Positions 1 to 12,273 of a stretch of 33,509 nt of DNA are shown here, piece by piece (position 1 is the first letter of the stretch; each line of letters starts with the position of its first letter). Source of the stretch: an uncultured Actinomycetes bacterium (lineage in GTDB: Bacteria > Actinomycetota > Thermoleophilia > RBG-16-64-13); NCBI GenBank assembly GCA_937148845.1, contig CAKZRW010000018.1, positions 1-33,509 on the forward strand. The letters are read 5' to 3'. The position numbers and the translations under genes were made by a program. A model generated the notes under the pieces. It was not told where the DNA came from. It did not search any database and worked only from the letters and a program-made list of their open reading frames with translations.

Positions 1-2353
<2,353 letters not shown>

Positions 2354-2354
2354 C

Positions 2355-5189
2355 CTACCTACCTCCCTGGGGCAGATATACATACAGCCCCAGAACGTCC
2401 ACCGGCAGCTCGGGAGTCACCTTAACCGCTCGGCCTCCCTCCCTTTGGAGCGCGTAGCGCACCCGTTCGTGCGACTTGGCCAGCTCGCCAGCTCGGTCCA
2501 TGGCGACTTCTTCCAGGTGGGGCCACAAGCAGTGGAAGCCGTCAATGATCCGAAAGAGAGCATCTCGCTGCAATTCCGGTGTAATGCTGGCCGTTGGTTC
2601 GACGGCAAGCAGTGCCTCCACCTCTTCTTCCCCTAGCCACTCGGCTGCCTGCGGTGCCCCCCGGAAGGCCACCAGGCGCGCCTCTTCGGCCAACATAGAA
2701 CCTCTACGCCCCAGAGTGTCGGTTAGCTGAAACCGCAGCCGCAGAAGTAGCAACGTGGTACGCGTAGACACTCTGTTCGTCCGGATAACCCCCAGGCGCT
2801 TAGCTGGCGCCTCTGCCAACCCATCCAAAGCGGCATCTGCCGTGTAAGCAGCAAGACCTTCCACAAAGGGATGAGTTCGCGAAAGATAAACCTCGTCTTC
2901 GGCGACCGGAAGGTCAAAACGTCCCTTGAAAGCTGTTCGCTCGAACAGGCCCATAGCCTCACGTAGAGCTTGGGGAGCTTCGGCAAGATCGATGTGCAAG
3001 GAGTCCCCCTCGGTCACCAAAGCTCGGTTGGCAAGCAGGGCATCGTGCACAAAGCGCTTGGTGTCCAGGCTGCTCCCAATGGCTGCCCTTACTTCGGCCA
3101 GCTCTCTTGCGACTTCCTCCACCTTGATGGTCTCCTGGGCAAAAAGTGTGCGTGACCGCTTCTCTCTGTCGGCTACAGCTTCCCACTCCCGATGCACACT
3201 GGTCCGTTGCTCCACCAGGTCCTGCAGGTCATCGAGCTCGAACATAAGCTGATCGGGACTGCGTCCCGCCTTTTCGCGCAACAAGAGACCCTCAAGCAAA
3301 GCTTCGACTAGAGTCTCGGTGTTCACGGGAACGGGAACCGAGATCCCCAGAGAGCTGCGGATGGCCTTGTGCTTGCGCAAGAGCACATCCAGAACGATAC
3401 CGTCGATTTGGTTGTCGATGCCGTAGTAGGTAAGGACGCGGACAGTAGGTCGCTTCTGACCATAGCGATCCACCCGCCCTTCACGCTGTTCGTGGCGCGT
3501 GGGGTTCCAGGAGAGGTCGTAGTGCATCACTGCATCAAAATGCTCCTGCAGGTTGATCCCTTCGCTCAAACAGTCTGTGGAGACAAGAACACGGCGTGGG
3601 TGCTCAGCCAGTGCGCTCACCCGCAGCTCACGCTCTTCGGGGGCAAGGACGCCAGTGACAGCCACAACTTCGGCGTCGGTGAGCGCCTCCCGAAGCGCCG
3701 CGGCAACATATTCCGCGGTGTCGACAAAGCGACAGAATACGAGCGGCCGATAGCCGTCGTTGAGTAACTCTCTAACCAAACCAATGGCTTTCTGCAGCTT
3801 AAGATCCCGGGCTCCCCGTAGCACATCCGCCTCCCGAGCCATCTCCAAGAGACGGCGCCGGTCTGAGGTGTCACCCTCTTCGCTGTCAGCCCCGGGGATC
3901 AAGTCGGTACCCTCTACGCTGTCTGCACCCATGAGATCGAGCACCGTGCGCCTACCGATCTCATCGGCTTCTTCGGGCGTGTCGGTATCCGCCACTGCAG
4001 CTCGCGTGCGCATGGTAGAGGCCGCGGCTGCCGGACTCGAAGCCAGAGAGCGCAAGAGAGCAAGAGCGCTCCACCAGCGAACGCGCTGCCGCCGGCGGTC
4101 GCTTCCCACCTCGATCACCGTCTCCTTGGCATACCGGAGCGCTTTGTCAAAGAGACGTTTGTAGTCGGGGTGGAGCTTGTAGGTGTCCTCGGCCTCTTCG
4201 CGCTGCGGAAAGACAGTTTCCTCGTCCAGGTATCGCTTGATGTCACCGCGACGTCTCTGCACAAAGTGGCGGGCGAGTCGCTGTCGATGGGACCGGTTAT
4301 GCTCGCCACTCAAATCGCTTGGAAGTTCGACAAAGTCAGGGTCGAGAAACCCGAGCAAAGAGCGGAAGGCCTCCTCTTTACCGCTGTGGGGCGTCGCCGT
4401 GACCAAGATCAGATGCCGCCTGAGGTCGGCAGCTATACCCGAAACCAGCTGATGACGCTGGATTTGGGCGCTTCGTCCGTCGGTGGCCGAAGCACACGTG
4501 TGAGCCTCGTCTACGATCACAAGCTCAGGGCAGGTGCGCTTGAACTCCTCCACCCGACGCGGCGACTTGATGAAATCGGTGGACACCACTACAAAGGCGT
4601 ACCGGTCGAACAGAGACTCGCTGGGGCCACAGCCCCGCTCTAGTCGAGAAGCGGTCGAGGGCAAGACTAACTCTGCCTCGATGTGGAACTTCTCGCAGAG
4701 CTCTCGCTGCCACTGCTCTGCCAGAGCAGGCGGGCAGAGCACCGCCAAGCGCTCCACCTCACCCCGCTCCAGAAGTTCTTTGGCAATCAGGCCCGCTTCG
4801 ATGGTCTTGCCTACACCTACGTCGTCAGCTATCAGAATGCGGACCGGATCCAGTCGAAGGGCCATGAGGAGCGGCACCAACTGATAGGGCCGAGGCTCAA
4901 CCGCTATCGAACCAAAGGAGCGGAAAGGTCCGGCGCTGGAGCGAAAGCCCAAACGCACAGCATCACGGAGTAGCCGGGCAGAGCGATAGTCACCAATTTG
5001 GCGGGGATCTTCGGGGTTGGGAAGGCTAAACGTGGCGGGCTCAACCTTTTCCAGCGTCTGGAGGACACCCGTAACCTCGTCCTCGGTGCCGCGCAACGGC
5101 CGCAAAACCAAGAGGTCGCCCTCCGACTCAGGAAGTACCACCCACTCACGACCACGCGCGCGCACCAAGGACCCCACAGCGAAGGTCAC
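2355..5189 (-). CDS. SNF2-family DNA helicase/translocase (DISARM DrmD-like)
   Basis: 944 aa. Superfamily 2 motifs appear in order: Walker A with GVGKT near residue 123, the DEAH box (VIVDEAHTC) near 226, motif III TATPHSG near 265, and motif VI (HEQREGRVDRYGQ) near 570. About 350 residues follow the helicase core. DrmD of class 1 DISARM and the RapA/HepA group have this layout. It should be an ATP-driven double-stranded DNA translocase. Its ATG overlaps the TGA of the upstream giant helicase (ATGA at 5186-5189), implying translational coupling, and it ends 1 bp before the methylase start. The SNF2 assignment is very safe. DrmD is inferred from the adjacent adenine methylase and DUF1998 helicase. 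Confidence 0.93.
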   Translation of the reverse strand: MTFAVGSLVRARGREWVVLPESEGDLLVLRPLRGTEDEVTGVLQTLEKVEPATFSLPNPEDPRQIGDYRSARLLRDAVRLGFRSSAGPFRSFGSIAVEPRPYQLVPLLMALRLDPVRILIADDVGVGKTIEAGLIAKELLERGEVERLAVLCPPALAEQWQRELCEKFHIEAELVLPSTASRLERGCGPSESLFDRYAFVVVSTDFIKSPRRVEEFKRTCPELVIVDEAHTCASATDGRSAQIQRHQLVSGIAADLRRHLILVTATPHSGKEEAFRSLLGFLDPDFVELPSDLSGEHNRSHRQRLARHFVQRRRGDIKRYLDEETVFPQREEAEDTYKLHPDYKRLFDKALRYAKETVIEVGSDRRRQRVRWWSALALLRSLASSPAAAASTMRTRAAVADTDTPEEADEIGRRTVLDLMGADSVEGTDLIPGADSEEGDTSDRRRLLEMAREADVLRGARDLKLQKAIGLVRELLNDGYRPLVFCRFVDTAEYVAAALREALTDAEVVAVTGVLAPEERELRVSALAEHPRRVLVSTDCLSEGINLQEHFDAVMHYDLSWNPTRHEQREGRVDRYGQKRPTVRVLTYYGIDNQIDGIVLDVLLRKHKAIRSSLGISVPVPVNTETLVEALLEGLLLREKAGRSPDQLMFELDDLQDLVEQRTSVHREWEAVADREKRSRTLFAQETIKVEEVARELAEVRAAIGSSLDTKRFVHDALLANRALVTEGDSLHIDLAEAPQALREAMGLFERTAFKGRFDLPVAEDEVYLSRTHPFVEGLAAYTADAALDGLAEAPAKRLGVIRTNRVSTRTTLLLLRLRFQLTDTLGRRGSMLAEEARLVAFRGAPQAAEWLGEEEVEALLAVEPTASITPELQRDALFRIIDGFHCLWPHLEEVAMDRAGELAKSHERVRYALQREGGRAVKVTPELPVDVLGLYVYLPQGGR

Positions 5190-8100
5190 CGGTCACCTCC
5201 CGCGCCGGCACTCTGAGCGCCTCGGCCCGTCGTGACTTGGCCTGTCGTGACTTGGCCCCGTGCAACTCTCCCGAACACATGCGGGTAACGATCGATCACG
5301 GCAAGCCAATCATCTTTGTGATGAAAGCGCACCACCGTGTAACCGTAATCCTCCATGGCTATGGTCTGTGCTGCGTCCCGTTCTTGCCGCCCCGGATAGT
5401 CGTGCGGCGGTCCGTCAATGTAGACAGCCAGTTGCTGGTCTTCGTAGAGAAAGTCCGGCCTGGTGCCACATTCTGGGATCAGGTACTGCGCGTGAGAGGG
5501 CAGACGCAACTTGTAGCTTTCGAGCAGCTCGAGCCAAGCTCGTTCCAGTTCCGACCCGGCCAGCTCCTTCAGCCTCTGCAGGTGCTCGGCCCTACTAAGA
5601 CCCGAGGGCGAAGTCTCCACCTGCGCTACGCGCAGCATGAGCAGGAGCTCCCGCACAGAATGCCGGTCAAGCAGCTGATGATGGCGCTGGTTCTGGTAGC
5701 TAAGCAGACAGTCGTAGCACGCCGCTTGACAGTCTTCGCGGGCGCGTGGCGGACGCCTCTTGTCTTCTCCCGTCTCCGGGTCGAAGTGGCAGATACTCAA
5801 GGCTTCCCTGGCCACCGCGGCAAGGGCCCCGGGATAGAGGAGCTGCCGCAGAACCCCGGCCCCGCCCTCCGCCGCTTCATACATAAGGATGCGGCGGGGC
5901 TCCTCGTCACTGGGCAATGGTTCCACAGCTAGTTCTTCATCCTCCAGTTGGTAGCAAGCCTGGATTCCCCTCTTGAGCGCGGCCCGCAGCGAGGCATTCT
6001 CACTGGAAGTAAGAGATCTAGCCATGTCTATCAGTAGGCAGTTGCGCCGGTCTTCCACAAAGGGTATAACCCGAGCAGTGCGTGCTGCGCGCGGTACCTG
6101 GTCATAGTCGTCCGCATCCTCGTCCTGGTTTCGCGCCCAGTAGCCCCGCTCCACATCGAGCAGAAACCCCAACTGCGCCCGGTCTTGCCTCCGAGCCCAG
6201 CCCTTGTTAATCCGCCAGAGGAGCGCCGCGTGGCCATAAGTCAACTTGGCCAGAGTTTCTCCATCCGGGGTCTTGATTTCGGCAGTGCACCTCTGCAGGC
6301 GAACGCCATCGTGCTCTAGGCATACTGCCGTCATCAGCTCGTACCCCAGACGCATTCTTTCCTCTTCGTCTGAGCTTATGCGGTCTCGGCGGGAGGTAGA
6401 TACGTTTTGAAGCCTGAACAGGTTAGTGAGGGCTGGCGGAAGAAATGCCCCACAGCTCTGACATAGATCAGGCCCGTCGCCAGCTTCAAACCGGTGTAGA
6501 TAGCCGCACTGCGGGCAGATCTTGGCCCGGGTTAAGGCCAGTTCTTCGCCTTCGCGCGCCGGAAGTATGGCCTTGTTGATGACGTAGTGGGAGCCCTCGT
6601 GGTAGATGATGGCCCGCGGTCCGAACTCCGAGATGGCAAGAAACCTGGGGCGCTGTATGAATTCTTCTTCGCGCTTGCTTCCTTGACCTGCGCCGCCCTT
6701 CCCAGGGATAAAGGCGGAGATAGGAAGTCGCGGGAAACTGTAGCCGGGGAGAAAACCCTCGCTGGCAAAATACCGGTAGCTATAGAAATCTGACTGAAGC
6801 AAGTTGTCGACGTCCGTGAGCAGGCTTAGCTGCTGCTCGGCCTCGCCGCGCAATCGTCTGGCCGCTCGCTTGTCGGCTTCGGTGCGAGTGGGGTCGGAGA
6901 TGACTGCATTCTGAGCTTTGAACTGAGCAAGGGCACCCCGGTACAGGTCGCGCCAGCGGTCACATGCCCGGTCGAAGCGCAGATGGATCTTGTCCAGCAC
7001 CTCGTCTAGCCAGCGCTCGCCGTACCACCCGGACGCCTCCAGCTCCCTTTGGCAGTCGGCCAGCACAGCGGTAGCTCGGGCTCGGGCCCGCTCTCGCGGC
7101 TTCTCGGCTTCGATAGCCTCGCGGACATGTTGTTGAAGCGCAAGCGTAGGTTCGTCACCACTTAAATCAAGAATGTCCCGCAATGACTTGCCCAAAGAGA
7201 GATCGGTTTCGGCTAGCCAGATGGCCTGGACATGAGCCCGGATGAGATCCTTGTTCGCCAGGTCTAGCCGGGGAGGGCTGACAGCACCGGCTACCATTAG
7301 CTCAGGCCGCTTGAAAAAGTACTGATCGTGCGGACTTCCCACTGAGCAGTAGCTGTAGATCAAAGCTGGCTGACCACTACGGCCCGCTCGTCCACTGCGC
7401 TGCGCGTAGTTGGCCGGGTTCGGAGGCACGTTGCGCAGGTTAACCACGTTGAGCTCAGCTATGTCCACCCCTAACTCCATAGTTGGCGAGCAGAAGAGGA
7501 GTGGTAGCCTGCCCTCGCGGAAGCGCTGCTCCCGTTCTTGGCGGGCCTCATAAGCTACTTGGGCCGTGTGTTCCCTGGCCTCTATGCCTACCAGATTGCG
7601 CGCCGTAGTGCGATAGAAGCTGGCAAAGAACTCATTGGTACGTCCACCGCCTGCGGGCAGACTGGGGACACGGATGGGGTCGTAATACGGCGTGGTTCCG
7701 TCACCAGCCTTCCAGACCATGGCAGAAGCGGGTACCTGGTAGCCAGGAACATCACCGTGTTTGCTTTCTACCACCTCGACCAGGCCAGCCCGGCGCAGGA
7801 TTTCGAACAGTTCGCGGATTATGCGATTGGCGTCATCTATCGAAAGTCTCGCGCCAAGGCGCGGAAAAGTGTTTGGGCGGCGTAGGTACTGTCCGAAGCC
7901 CCCGCGCCCAGAGACAAAAAGATTGCCGCCACTATCCTCCACCCTCCGCGGTCGGGGGAAAACCACCGAGGCTGTACGGAGTTTCTCCTGCTCATCGATG
8001 GCCCAGGGAGGACGAAGATGCTGGCTACTCTTTTGTCTAAGTGACTCTTGCCATGTGGCCCTAAGATAGTCCACCTTGATGGCGAGACCACGCCGCATCC

Positions 8101-10471
8101 AATCCAGCAAGGTCTTGGCCACGGCTGCCCTAGTGTCTCGCGTTGCAGTGGCGAGGGCAGGGTGTGCGTCCTGCCACTCACTATCCTCTGCGGCTAACTC
8201 CTCCAAAGACTGGTATTCGATCTTAAGCAGGCCGCACTGCTCCAGGTTGGGTAGCGTGATGCGCCAGCCCTTCTGCAGGTCCTGATACAGGCGGTAGCCG
8301 AGCACACTACGCAGCGCCTCCTGAGTGTTCTGCAGGGCCCCGTACTTCACCGTGGGGTCAACCGCATATTGGTCCAGAGGAAGTTCAAGCGCCTCGAAAA
8401 CTCGCTGCGTAAGTTCGTCATGACGGATGCCCGCCTCACCCGCCTCTGCCACTGCTCGGTAAAGAGCCGAGCGCAGTAGCCCCACCTCGACGAAGTCGTT
8501 AAAGTGACCGGCCTGCAGCGAAGCATCCTGACGATTGTCTGTGAAACTGAGAAGCTTCTTGGCTCTAGGCTCCAGATTAGGGTCCTGCCGCAGGCCAAGG
8601 ACGGTGGAGAGGCCCAAGATAGTGGTCGCCGTGCTCCGCCCCTCGGATCCGAGCTGGCCCAGTTTGGCGAAGTCCATAGTACGACCCGCGTAGGAAACCC
8701 CACACGAAAGGCAAAACGAAAACGGTGCCGGGACAAACTGGCAGGTCACACTCTGGTCGCTGCTAGGCGGCTCGCTTGTCAATATCCGCCCGTCGATAGA
8801 GACCGTCACAGTGCGCGGCAACTTCTTGTGCTGGGCTTTACGAACTTGTCGCCAACCATCACCGGTTTCCACCCAGTCCTCCGGCAAACGGTCGAGTAGA
8901 GCTTCAGCATCCTGCGGCCAGGGCTCTGTTGTGCTTAAGTAGAGAAAGCCGGCAGAGCTATCCCCCTCGGAGACTCGCTCCGACAGGCTCCGCGGCACAA
9001 ACACTCTATTACCGGCCTCGTCCTGAACCTCGCTTACCACGTAGTACTCCTGACCGCACTCCCGGCAAAACGCCAGGGGCAGAAGCACCGTATCCTTTCC
9101 CGGCGTTGCGAAACGCTGGGCTTGGGTGGTAAGTCTTCGCCTGTCCTCCGGCTCGAGCGTGGCATAGACAGTGTCTCCCCGGCCGATGAACTGATGCAGG
9201 CGGAAGGCAAGAGGGGGGAAACCGGTGGCCGGGTCGCGCTCACAACGAGTCGCGCCCATCAAGAATTCAGCGATGCGGTCCTGGCAGATCTCCTCCGGCA
9301 CTCCCGTAAGCTGAGAGAGGGTCCTCGCAACCCCATTCTCCCCAGTGATGCTCTTGGGCTGAGTCCGAACCAGCCGTCCGCTGCTAGGTTCGGCCTCTAC
9401 TCCCAGTACACTTTCGAGCCAGCGAGCAAGCGGGTGCTTCACGAATTCCTGGTACCGAGTCGGTACCTCGACCTCTGGACTGTCCAGACTCTGTCTCAAC
9501 GCGGCCACAAACTCAGGATCACTCAAGTCCGCTGGTTCAGTGGCCCGCCGCAGGGTCTCGCCAATCACGCGCTCGGGCTTCACCGGCGCGCCAAACAACT
9601 GCGAAGCCACGCGCGCGACCTCGGCCCGCTGCTCCTCATAGGAACCGGGTGCAGCCAGAGTGGCAGAAGTCCCCACCACCTGCAGACCCTGAGGAGCAAG
9701 ACGGTTGCGGACTCGACGCACTAAGAAAGCCACATCAGCGCCTTGACGCCCCCGGTAGGTATGGAGCTCGTCGAGCACCAAGAACCTGAGCCCCTGAGCA
9801 GCATTGATCAGCCCTTCTTCCCTGGGCCGGCTGAGAATAAGCTCCAGCATGACATAGTTGGTCAGAAGGATGTCTGGCGGATCGGCGACAATGTCGTTTC
9901 TTTCTTGATCGGATTCCTGCCCCGTATAGCGACGGAACGTGACCGGGCCTTTGCCGTCGGGATATCCATCGCACAGGAACTTGCGTAGCTCGCCCGCCTG
10001 GCTATTGGCAAGGGCGTTCATGGGATACACAACGATGGCGCGAATGCGCTTGTCCGAGCTACCCGCGCGCTCCCGGAGCACCCGATCCACAATAGGGATA
10101 AGATAGGCGAGGCTCTTGCCCGAGCCGGTTCCGGTGGTAAGCACATAGTCGTCACCAGCCGCCGCCGCCCGGATGGCCTCCACCTGGTGACGATGGAGCG
10201 TCATAGGCCTGCCGACTGCGTCCTCATCCTTTCTAACCCGAAAGATGCGCGAGCATTCCGGATGCAGCAGGCCCTCAGCCACCAGTTCGTCTATGGTGCC
10301 GCCAGGCTCAAACGAAGGGCTCAGCTGCACCAGCGGCTGCGGCCAGAGCAAACCCCGGTCGATCTCCTCTTCGACCAGCGCCTTAATGCGCTCGTCTTTG
10401 ATGCGAATGAAGCTTTCGACGTAGAGTCGGTAGTCTTCGATCAGCCGACCGTGCAGTTCAAAGACGTTCAT
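5186..10471 (-). CDS. Giant DEAD/DEAH-type helicase with DUF1998 cysteine cluster and C-terminal Vsr/DUF559-like nuclease
   Basis: 1761 aa from ATG at 10471. This start has a GAGGGGG ribosome-binding site about 5 bp upstream; the frame stays open to 11002, but that extension lies antisense to another gene and resembles no protein. Walker A (TGTGSGKS) is near residue 117, a DELH box near 234, GTSATLA motif III follows, and motif VI (QRSGRAGRSGQ) is near 1027. Cysteine pairs occur near 470 and 588, a four-Cys zinc ribbon near 1320, and the DUF1998 signature (CQAACYDCLLSYQNQ) near 1585. The last ~100 residues (RPDFLY, AVYIDG, then H and VVRFHHKDDW) look like a PD-(D/E)XK nuclease of the Vsr/DUF559 type. 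It is the first gene of the defence operon. It resembles DrmA plus DrmB fused, or Druantia DruE. The protein ends in a duplicated GQVTT repeat. Confidence 0.9.
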   Translation of the reverse strand: MNVFELHGRLIEDYRLYVESFIRIKDERIKALVEEEIDRGLLWPQPLVQLSPSFEPGGTIDELVAEGLLHPECSRIFRVRKDEDAVGRPMTLHRHQVEAIRAAAAGDDYVLTTGTGSGKSLAYLIPIVDRVLRERAGSSDKRIRAIVVYPMNALANSQAGELRKFLCDGYPDGKGPVTFRRYTGQESDQERNDIVADPPDILLTNYVMLELILSRPREEGLINAAQGLRFLVLDELHTYRGRQGADVAFLVRRVRNRLAPQGLQVVGTSATLAAPGSYEEQRAEVARVASQLFGAPVKPERVIGETLRRATEPADLSDPEFVAALRQSLDSPEVEVPTRYQEFVKHPLARWLESVLGVEAEPSSGRLVRTQPKSITGENGVARTLSQLTGVPEEICQDRIAEFLMGATRCERDPATGFPPLAFRLHQFIGRGDTVYATLEPEDRRRLTTQAQRFATPGKDTVLLPLAFCRECGQEYYVVSEVQDEAGNRVFVPRSLSERVSEGDSSAGFLYLSTTEPWPQDAEALLDRLPEDWVETGDGWRQVRKAQHKKLPRTVTVSIDGRILTSEPPSSDQSVTCQFVPAPFSFCLSCGVSYAGRTMDFAKLGQLGSEGRSTATTILGLSTVLGLRQDPNLEPRAKKLLSFTDNRQDASLQAGHFNDFVEVGLLRSALYRAVAEAGEAGIRHDELTQRVFEALELPLDQYAVDPTVKYGALQNTQEALRSVLGYRLYQDLQKGWRITLPNLEQCGLLKIEYQSLEELAAEDSEWQDAHPALATATRDTRAAVAKTLLDWMRRGLAIKVDYLRATWQESLRQKSSQHLRPPWAIDEQEKLRTASVVFPRPRRVEDSGGNLFVSGRGGFGQYLRRPNTFPRLGARLSIDDANRIIRELFEILRRAGLVEVVESKHGDVPGYQVPASAMVWKAGDGTTPYYDPIRVPSLPAGGGRTNEFFASFYRTTARNLVGIEAREHTAQVAYEARQEREQRFREGRLPLLFCSPTMELGVDIAELNVVNLRNVPPNPANYAQRSGRAGRSGQPALIYSYCSVGSPHDQYFFKRPELMVAGAVSPPRLDLANKDLIRAHVQAIWLAETDLSLGKSLRDILDLSGDEPTLALQQHVREAIEAEKPRERARARATAVLADCQRELEASGWYGERWLDEVLDKIHLRFDRACDRWRDLYRGALAQFKAQNAVISDPTRTEADKRAARRLRGEAEQQLSLLTDVDNLLQSDFYSYRYFASEGFLPGYSFPRLPISAFIPGKGGAGQGSKREEEFIQRPRFLAISEFGPRAIIYHEGSHYVINKAILPAREGEELALTRAKICPQCGYLHRFEAGDGPDLCQSCGAFLPPALTNLFRLQNVSTSRRDRISSDEEERMRLGYELMTAVCLEHDGVRLQRCTAEIKTPDGETLAKLTYGHAALLWRINKGWARRQDRAQLGFLLDVERGYWARNQDEDADDYDQVPRAARTARVIPFVEDRRNCLLIDMARSLTSSENASLRAALKRGIQACYQLEDEELAVEPLPSDEEPRRILMYEAAEGGAGVLRQLLYPGALAAVAREALSICHFDPETGEDKRRPPRAREDCQAACYDCLLSYQNQRHHQLLDRHSVRELLLMLRVAQVETSPSGLSRAEHLQRLKELAGSELERAWLELLESYKLRLPSHAQYLIPECGTRPDFLYEDQQLAVYIDGPPHDYPGRQERDAAQTIAMEDYGYTVVRFHHKDDWLAVIDRYPHVFGRVARGQVTTGQVTTGRGAQSAGAGGDR
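5226..5255. repeat. 15-bp tandem repeat in the 3' end of the giant helicase gene
   Basis: Two adjacent 15-bp units (5226-5240 and 5241-5255) share CCxGTCGTGACTTGG and differ at one base. They encode the repeated pentapeptide GQVTT just after the nuclease domain and about 14 residues before the stop. Confidence 0.85.
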
Positions 10472-10498
10472 CCGAACCCCCTCGGTGCGTGAAAGTTT

Positions 10499-10512
10499 AG
10501 CCCGGCCGGGCT
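10499..10512. promoter_or_regulatory. 14-bp perfect palindrome in the defence operon leader
   Basis: AGCCCGGCCGGGCT is a perfect palindrome 27 bp upstream of the giant helicase start. It lies between that start and a minus-strand TAATAT (10521-10526) that could be a -10 box with a poor -35. The position suits an operator for autoregulation, but no regulator gene is visible in the operon. Confidence 0.4.
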
Positions 10513-10591
10513 GCCTATCCATATTACAACCTGGGTCGGACAGGAAGAAGCCGGGGAATGCGTGAGCTTGCCGCGCCTTCGGCCAAACAGG

Positions 10592-10620
10592 TTGACACTT
10601 GGCCCAATCGGCGCTAGCGT
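10592..10620 (+). promoter_or_regulatory. Sigma-70-type promoter for the flavoprotein/SDR operon
   Basis: TTGACA (10592-10597), a 17-bp spacer, then TAGCGT (10615-10620) are placed to start transcription about 25 bp before the ATG at 10650. A GCGAGGAG ribosome-binding site (10636-10643) lies between. The perfect -35 with optimal spacing makes this the best-looking promoter in the window. Confidence 0.65.
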
Positions 10621-10649
10621 GAGCGCGAATCTGATGCGAGGAGCCTGCT

Positions 10650-12257
10650 ATGCGCCCACCCCACACACCAGGCAACCCCCATCCGCCCAGCAGCTTGCCC
10701 GACCGTTGGACAGCCCCGCCCTGCCCCCACTCGGACTGCCCCGCCTCCGCGCAGGAACCGCGACCAGCCGCCCCTGGCCCCGCCGGATGCAGAGCCGACC
10801 TCGTCATTCTCGGCGCTGGTGGCGCCGGTCTGGTAGCTGCGGTGTCGGCTCTCGAGAACGCCTGTCGGCCGCTCGACATCCTGGTCCTGGAAAAAGCGGC
10901 CGCCCCCGGCGGCAACACTGCCCAGTCCGCCGGCCTGTTCGCCATCGACAGCCCGGCACAGCGACGCAAGGGCATCGTCGTCGCGAAGGAAGAGATCTTC
11001 AAAGAGAAGATGGCCTACGCCCACTGGCGCATCGACCCTGATCTCACCCTTGACTGCCTCGATCTCTGTGGTTGGCTGGTCGCCTGGCTCGAAAGACGAG
11101 GCATGTACTTCGACAATGTGATCGAGTTCCTGCGCGAAGGTGAGGCCCCCAAGGTGTTTCATTCCTTCTCTTTGGGCCCCGGCGGCTTCATCGGAAAGAC
11201 GATTGTGGAACGGCTGACAGAGGAGTGCGCGCGCCTGGGCGTCCGTATGCTCTGCGGCGCGACGGCCACTCAGCTCCAGACGCACGAAGGCCGGGTGACC
11301 GCAGTCACGGTCAAGACCGGCGACACCGAGTCCATCGTCCAGGTTGGGGCCGTTGTCCTCGCCACCGGCGGCTTCGGCGGCAACCGGGTACTGCTTGAGA
11401 AGTACTTCCCTGGCCACGGTGACGTCTTCACCCTGAACCGACCGGAGATCACCGGTGACGGTCTGCTCCTGGCCGAGCAAGTGGGCGCCGCGATCGACGA
11501 CAACTTCGTCCTTCTGGTCACCGGTCCCCATCACTACCCGTGGTCCCACGTGCTCACCTTGCTGGTACGTCGTCCGGAGGTGGTGTTGGTCAACAAGGAG
11601 GGACATCGCTACTCTGACGAGACCCTGTTCCTCGACTACCACACCGAGGCCGGCAATGCGCTGAGCAGGCAGCCGGGCAAGAGCTGCTGGGCCCTGCTCG
11701 ATTCGGCTTTCAAGGAGCACCTCATCACCACGGGCGAGATTATCAGTGGCATGGAGCGAGAGGCCGGCGGCGCCGGAGCCTGGGTGAAGGACCTGGAAGC
11801 CGAGCTCGAAGCCGGAGTGGCCCGCGGAACAGTGGCCAAAGCTGACGACTGGGTGGAGCTGGCCACTGCCATCGGAGTCGACCCGCCGATCTTGGCCTAT
11901 ACGGTCGACCACTACAACACTCTTTGCGACCAGGGCGTAGACCTCGACTTCTACAAGGAGCCCAGGTTCTTGCGCCCGCTGCGCACGGGTCCCTTCTACG
12001 CCGTCCTCGGCCGTCAGGGCTTCGACACCACCCTCGGGGGCATCAAGGTGGACCGCCGCCTAAGGGTGCTAGATCGGGAAAGCGCGCCGATCCCGGGTCT
12101 TTACGCGGCAGGAGACTGCGCGAGCGGTTGGGAGCACGAAAACTACAATCTCCGCCACCCAGGAAGCGCGCTGACCTTCGCCCTGTGTTCGGGATACATT
12201 GCCGGACGCGAGGCAGCCGCCTATGTGACAAACCAAGGCGGTCAATCCGCCAGCTAG
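10650..12257 (+). CDS. FAD-dependent oxidoreductase, fumarate reductase/3-ketosteroid dehydrogenase-like (FAD_binding_2)
   Basis: 535 aa. A dinucleotide-binding GAGGAG lies at residues 55-60, followed by PGGNTAQSAG as in fumarate-reductase flavoproteins. ATGGFGGN sits in the middle, LYAAGDCASG near the C-terminus, and then a second FAD contact around RHPGSALTFALCSG. The family transfers hydride between FAD and a C=C bond (fumarate, urocanate, ketosteroids); the substrate here is unknown. No haem-binding CXXCH, Tat signal or covalent-flavin domain is seen, so it is probably cytoplasmic. The first 47 residues are proline-rich and unlike the family, but promoter and ribosome-binding site support this start. 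An SDR gene follows 16 bp downstream, suggesting joint action on one alcohol/ketone/enone substrate. Confidence 0.88.
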   Translation: MRPPHTPGNPHPPSSLPDRWTAPPCPHSDCPASAQEPRPAAPGPAGCRADLVILGAGGAGLVAAVSALENACRPLDILVLEKAAAPGGNTAQSAGLFAIDSPAQRRKGIVVAKEEIFKEKMAYAHWRIDPDLTLDCLDLCGWLVAWLERRGMYFDNVIEFLREGEAPKVFHSFSLGPGGFIGKTIVERLTEECARLGVRMLCGATATQLQTHEGRVTAVTVKTGDTESIVQVGAVVLATGGFGGNRVLLEKYFPGHGDVFTLNRPEITGDGLLLAEQVGAAIDDNFVLLVTGPHHYPWSHVLTLLVRRPEVVLVNKEGHRYSDETLFLDYHTEAGNALSRQPGKSCWALLDSAFKEHLITTGEIISGMEREAGGAGAWVKDLEAELEAGVARGTVAKADDWVELATAIGVDPPILAYTVDHYNTLCDQGVDLDFYKEPRFLRPLRTGPFYAVLGRQGFDTTLGGIKVDRRLRVLDRESAPIPGLYAAGDCASGWEHENYNLRHPGSALTFALCSGYIAGREAAAYVTNQGGQSAS

Positions 12258-12273
12258 TTCGAAGGAGCGAAAA

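Noticed and set aside
10472-11002. N-terminal extension of the giant helicase up to 11002
   Set aside because: It overlaps the divergent flavoprotein gene and its promoter. ATG 10471 has a strong ribosome-binding site and begins the conserved sequence.
10614-11912. 432-aa minus-strand frame
   Set aside because: It is a shadow of the FAD oxidoreductase on the plus strand, produced by GC-rich codon bias.
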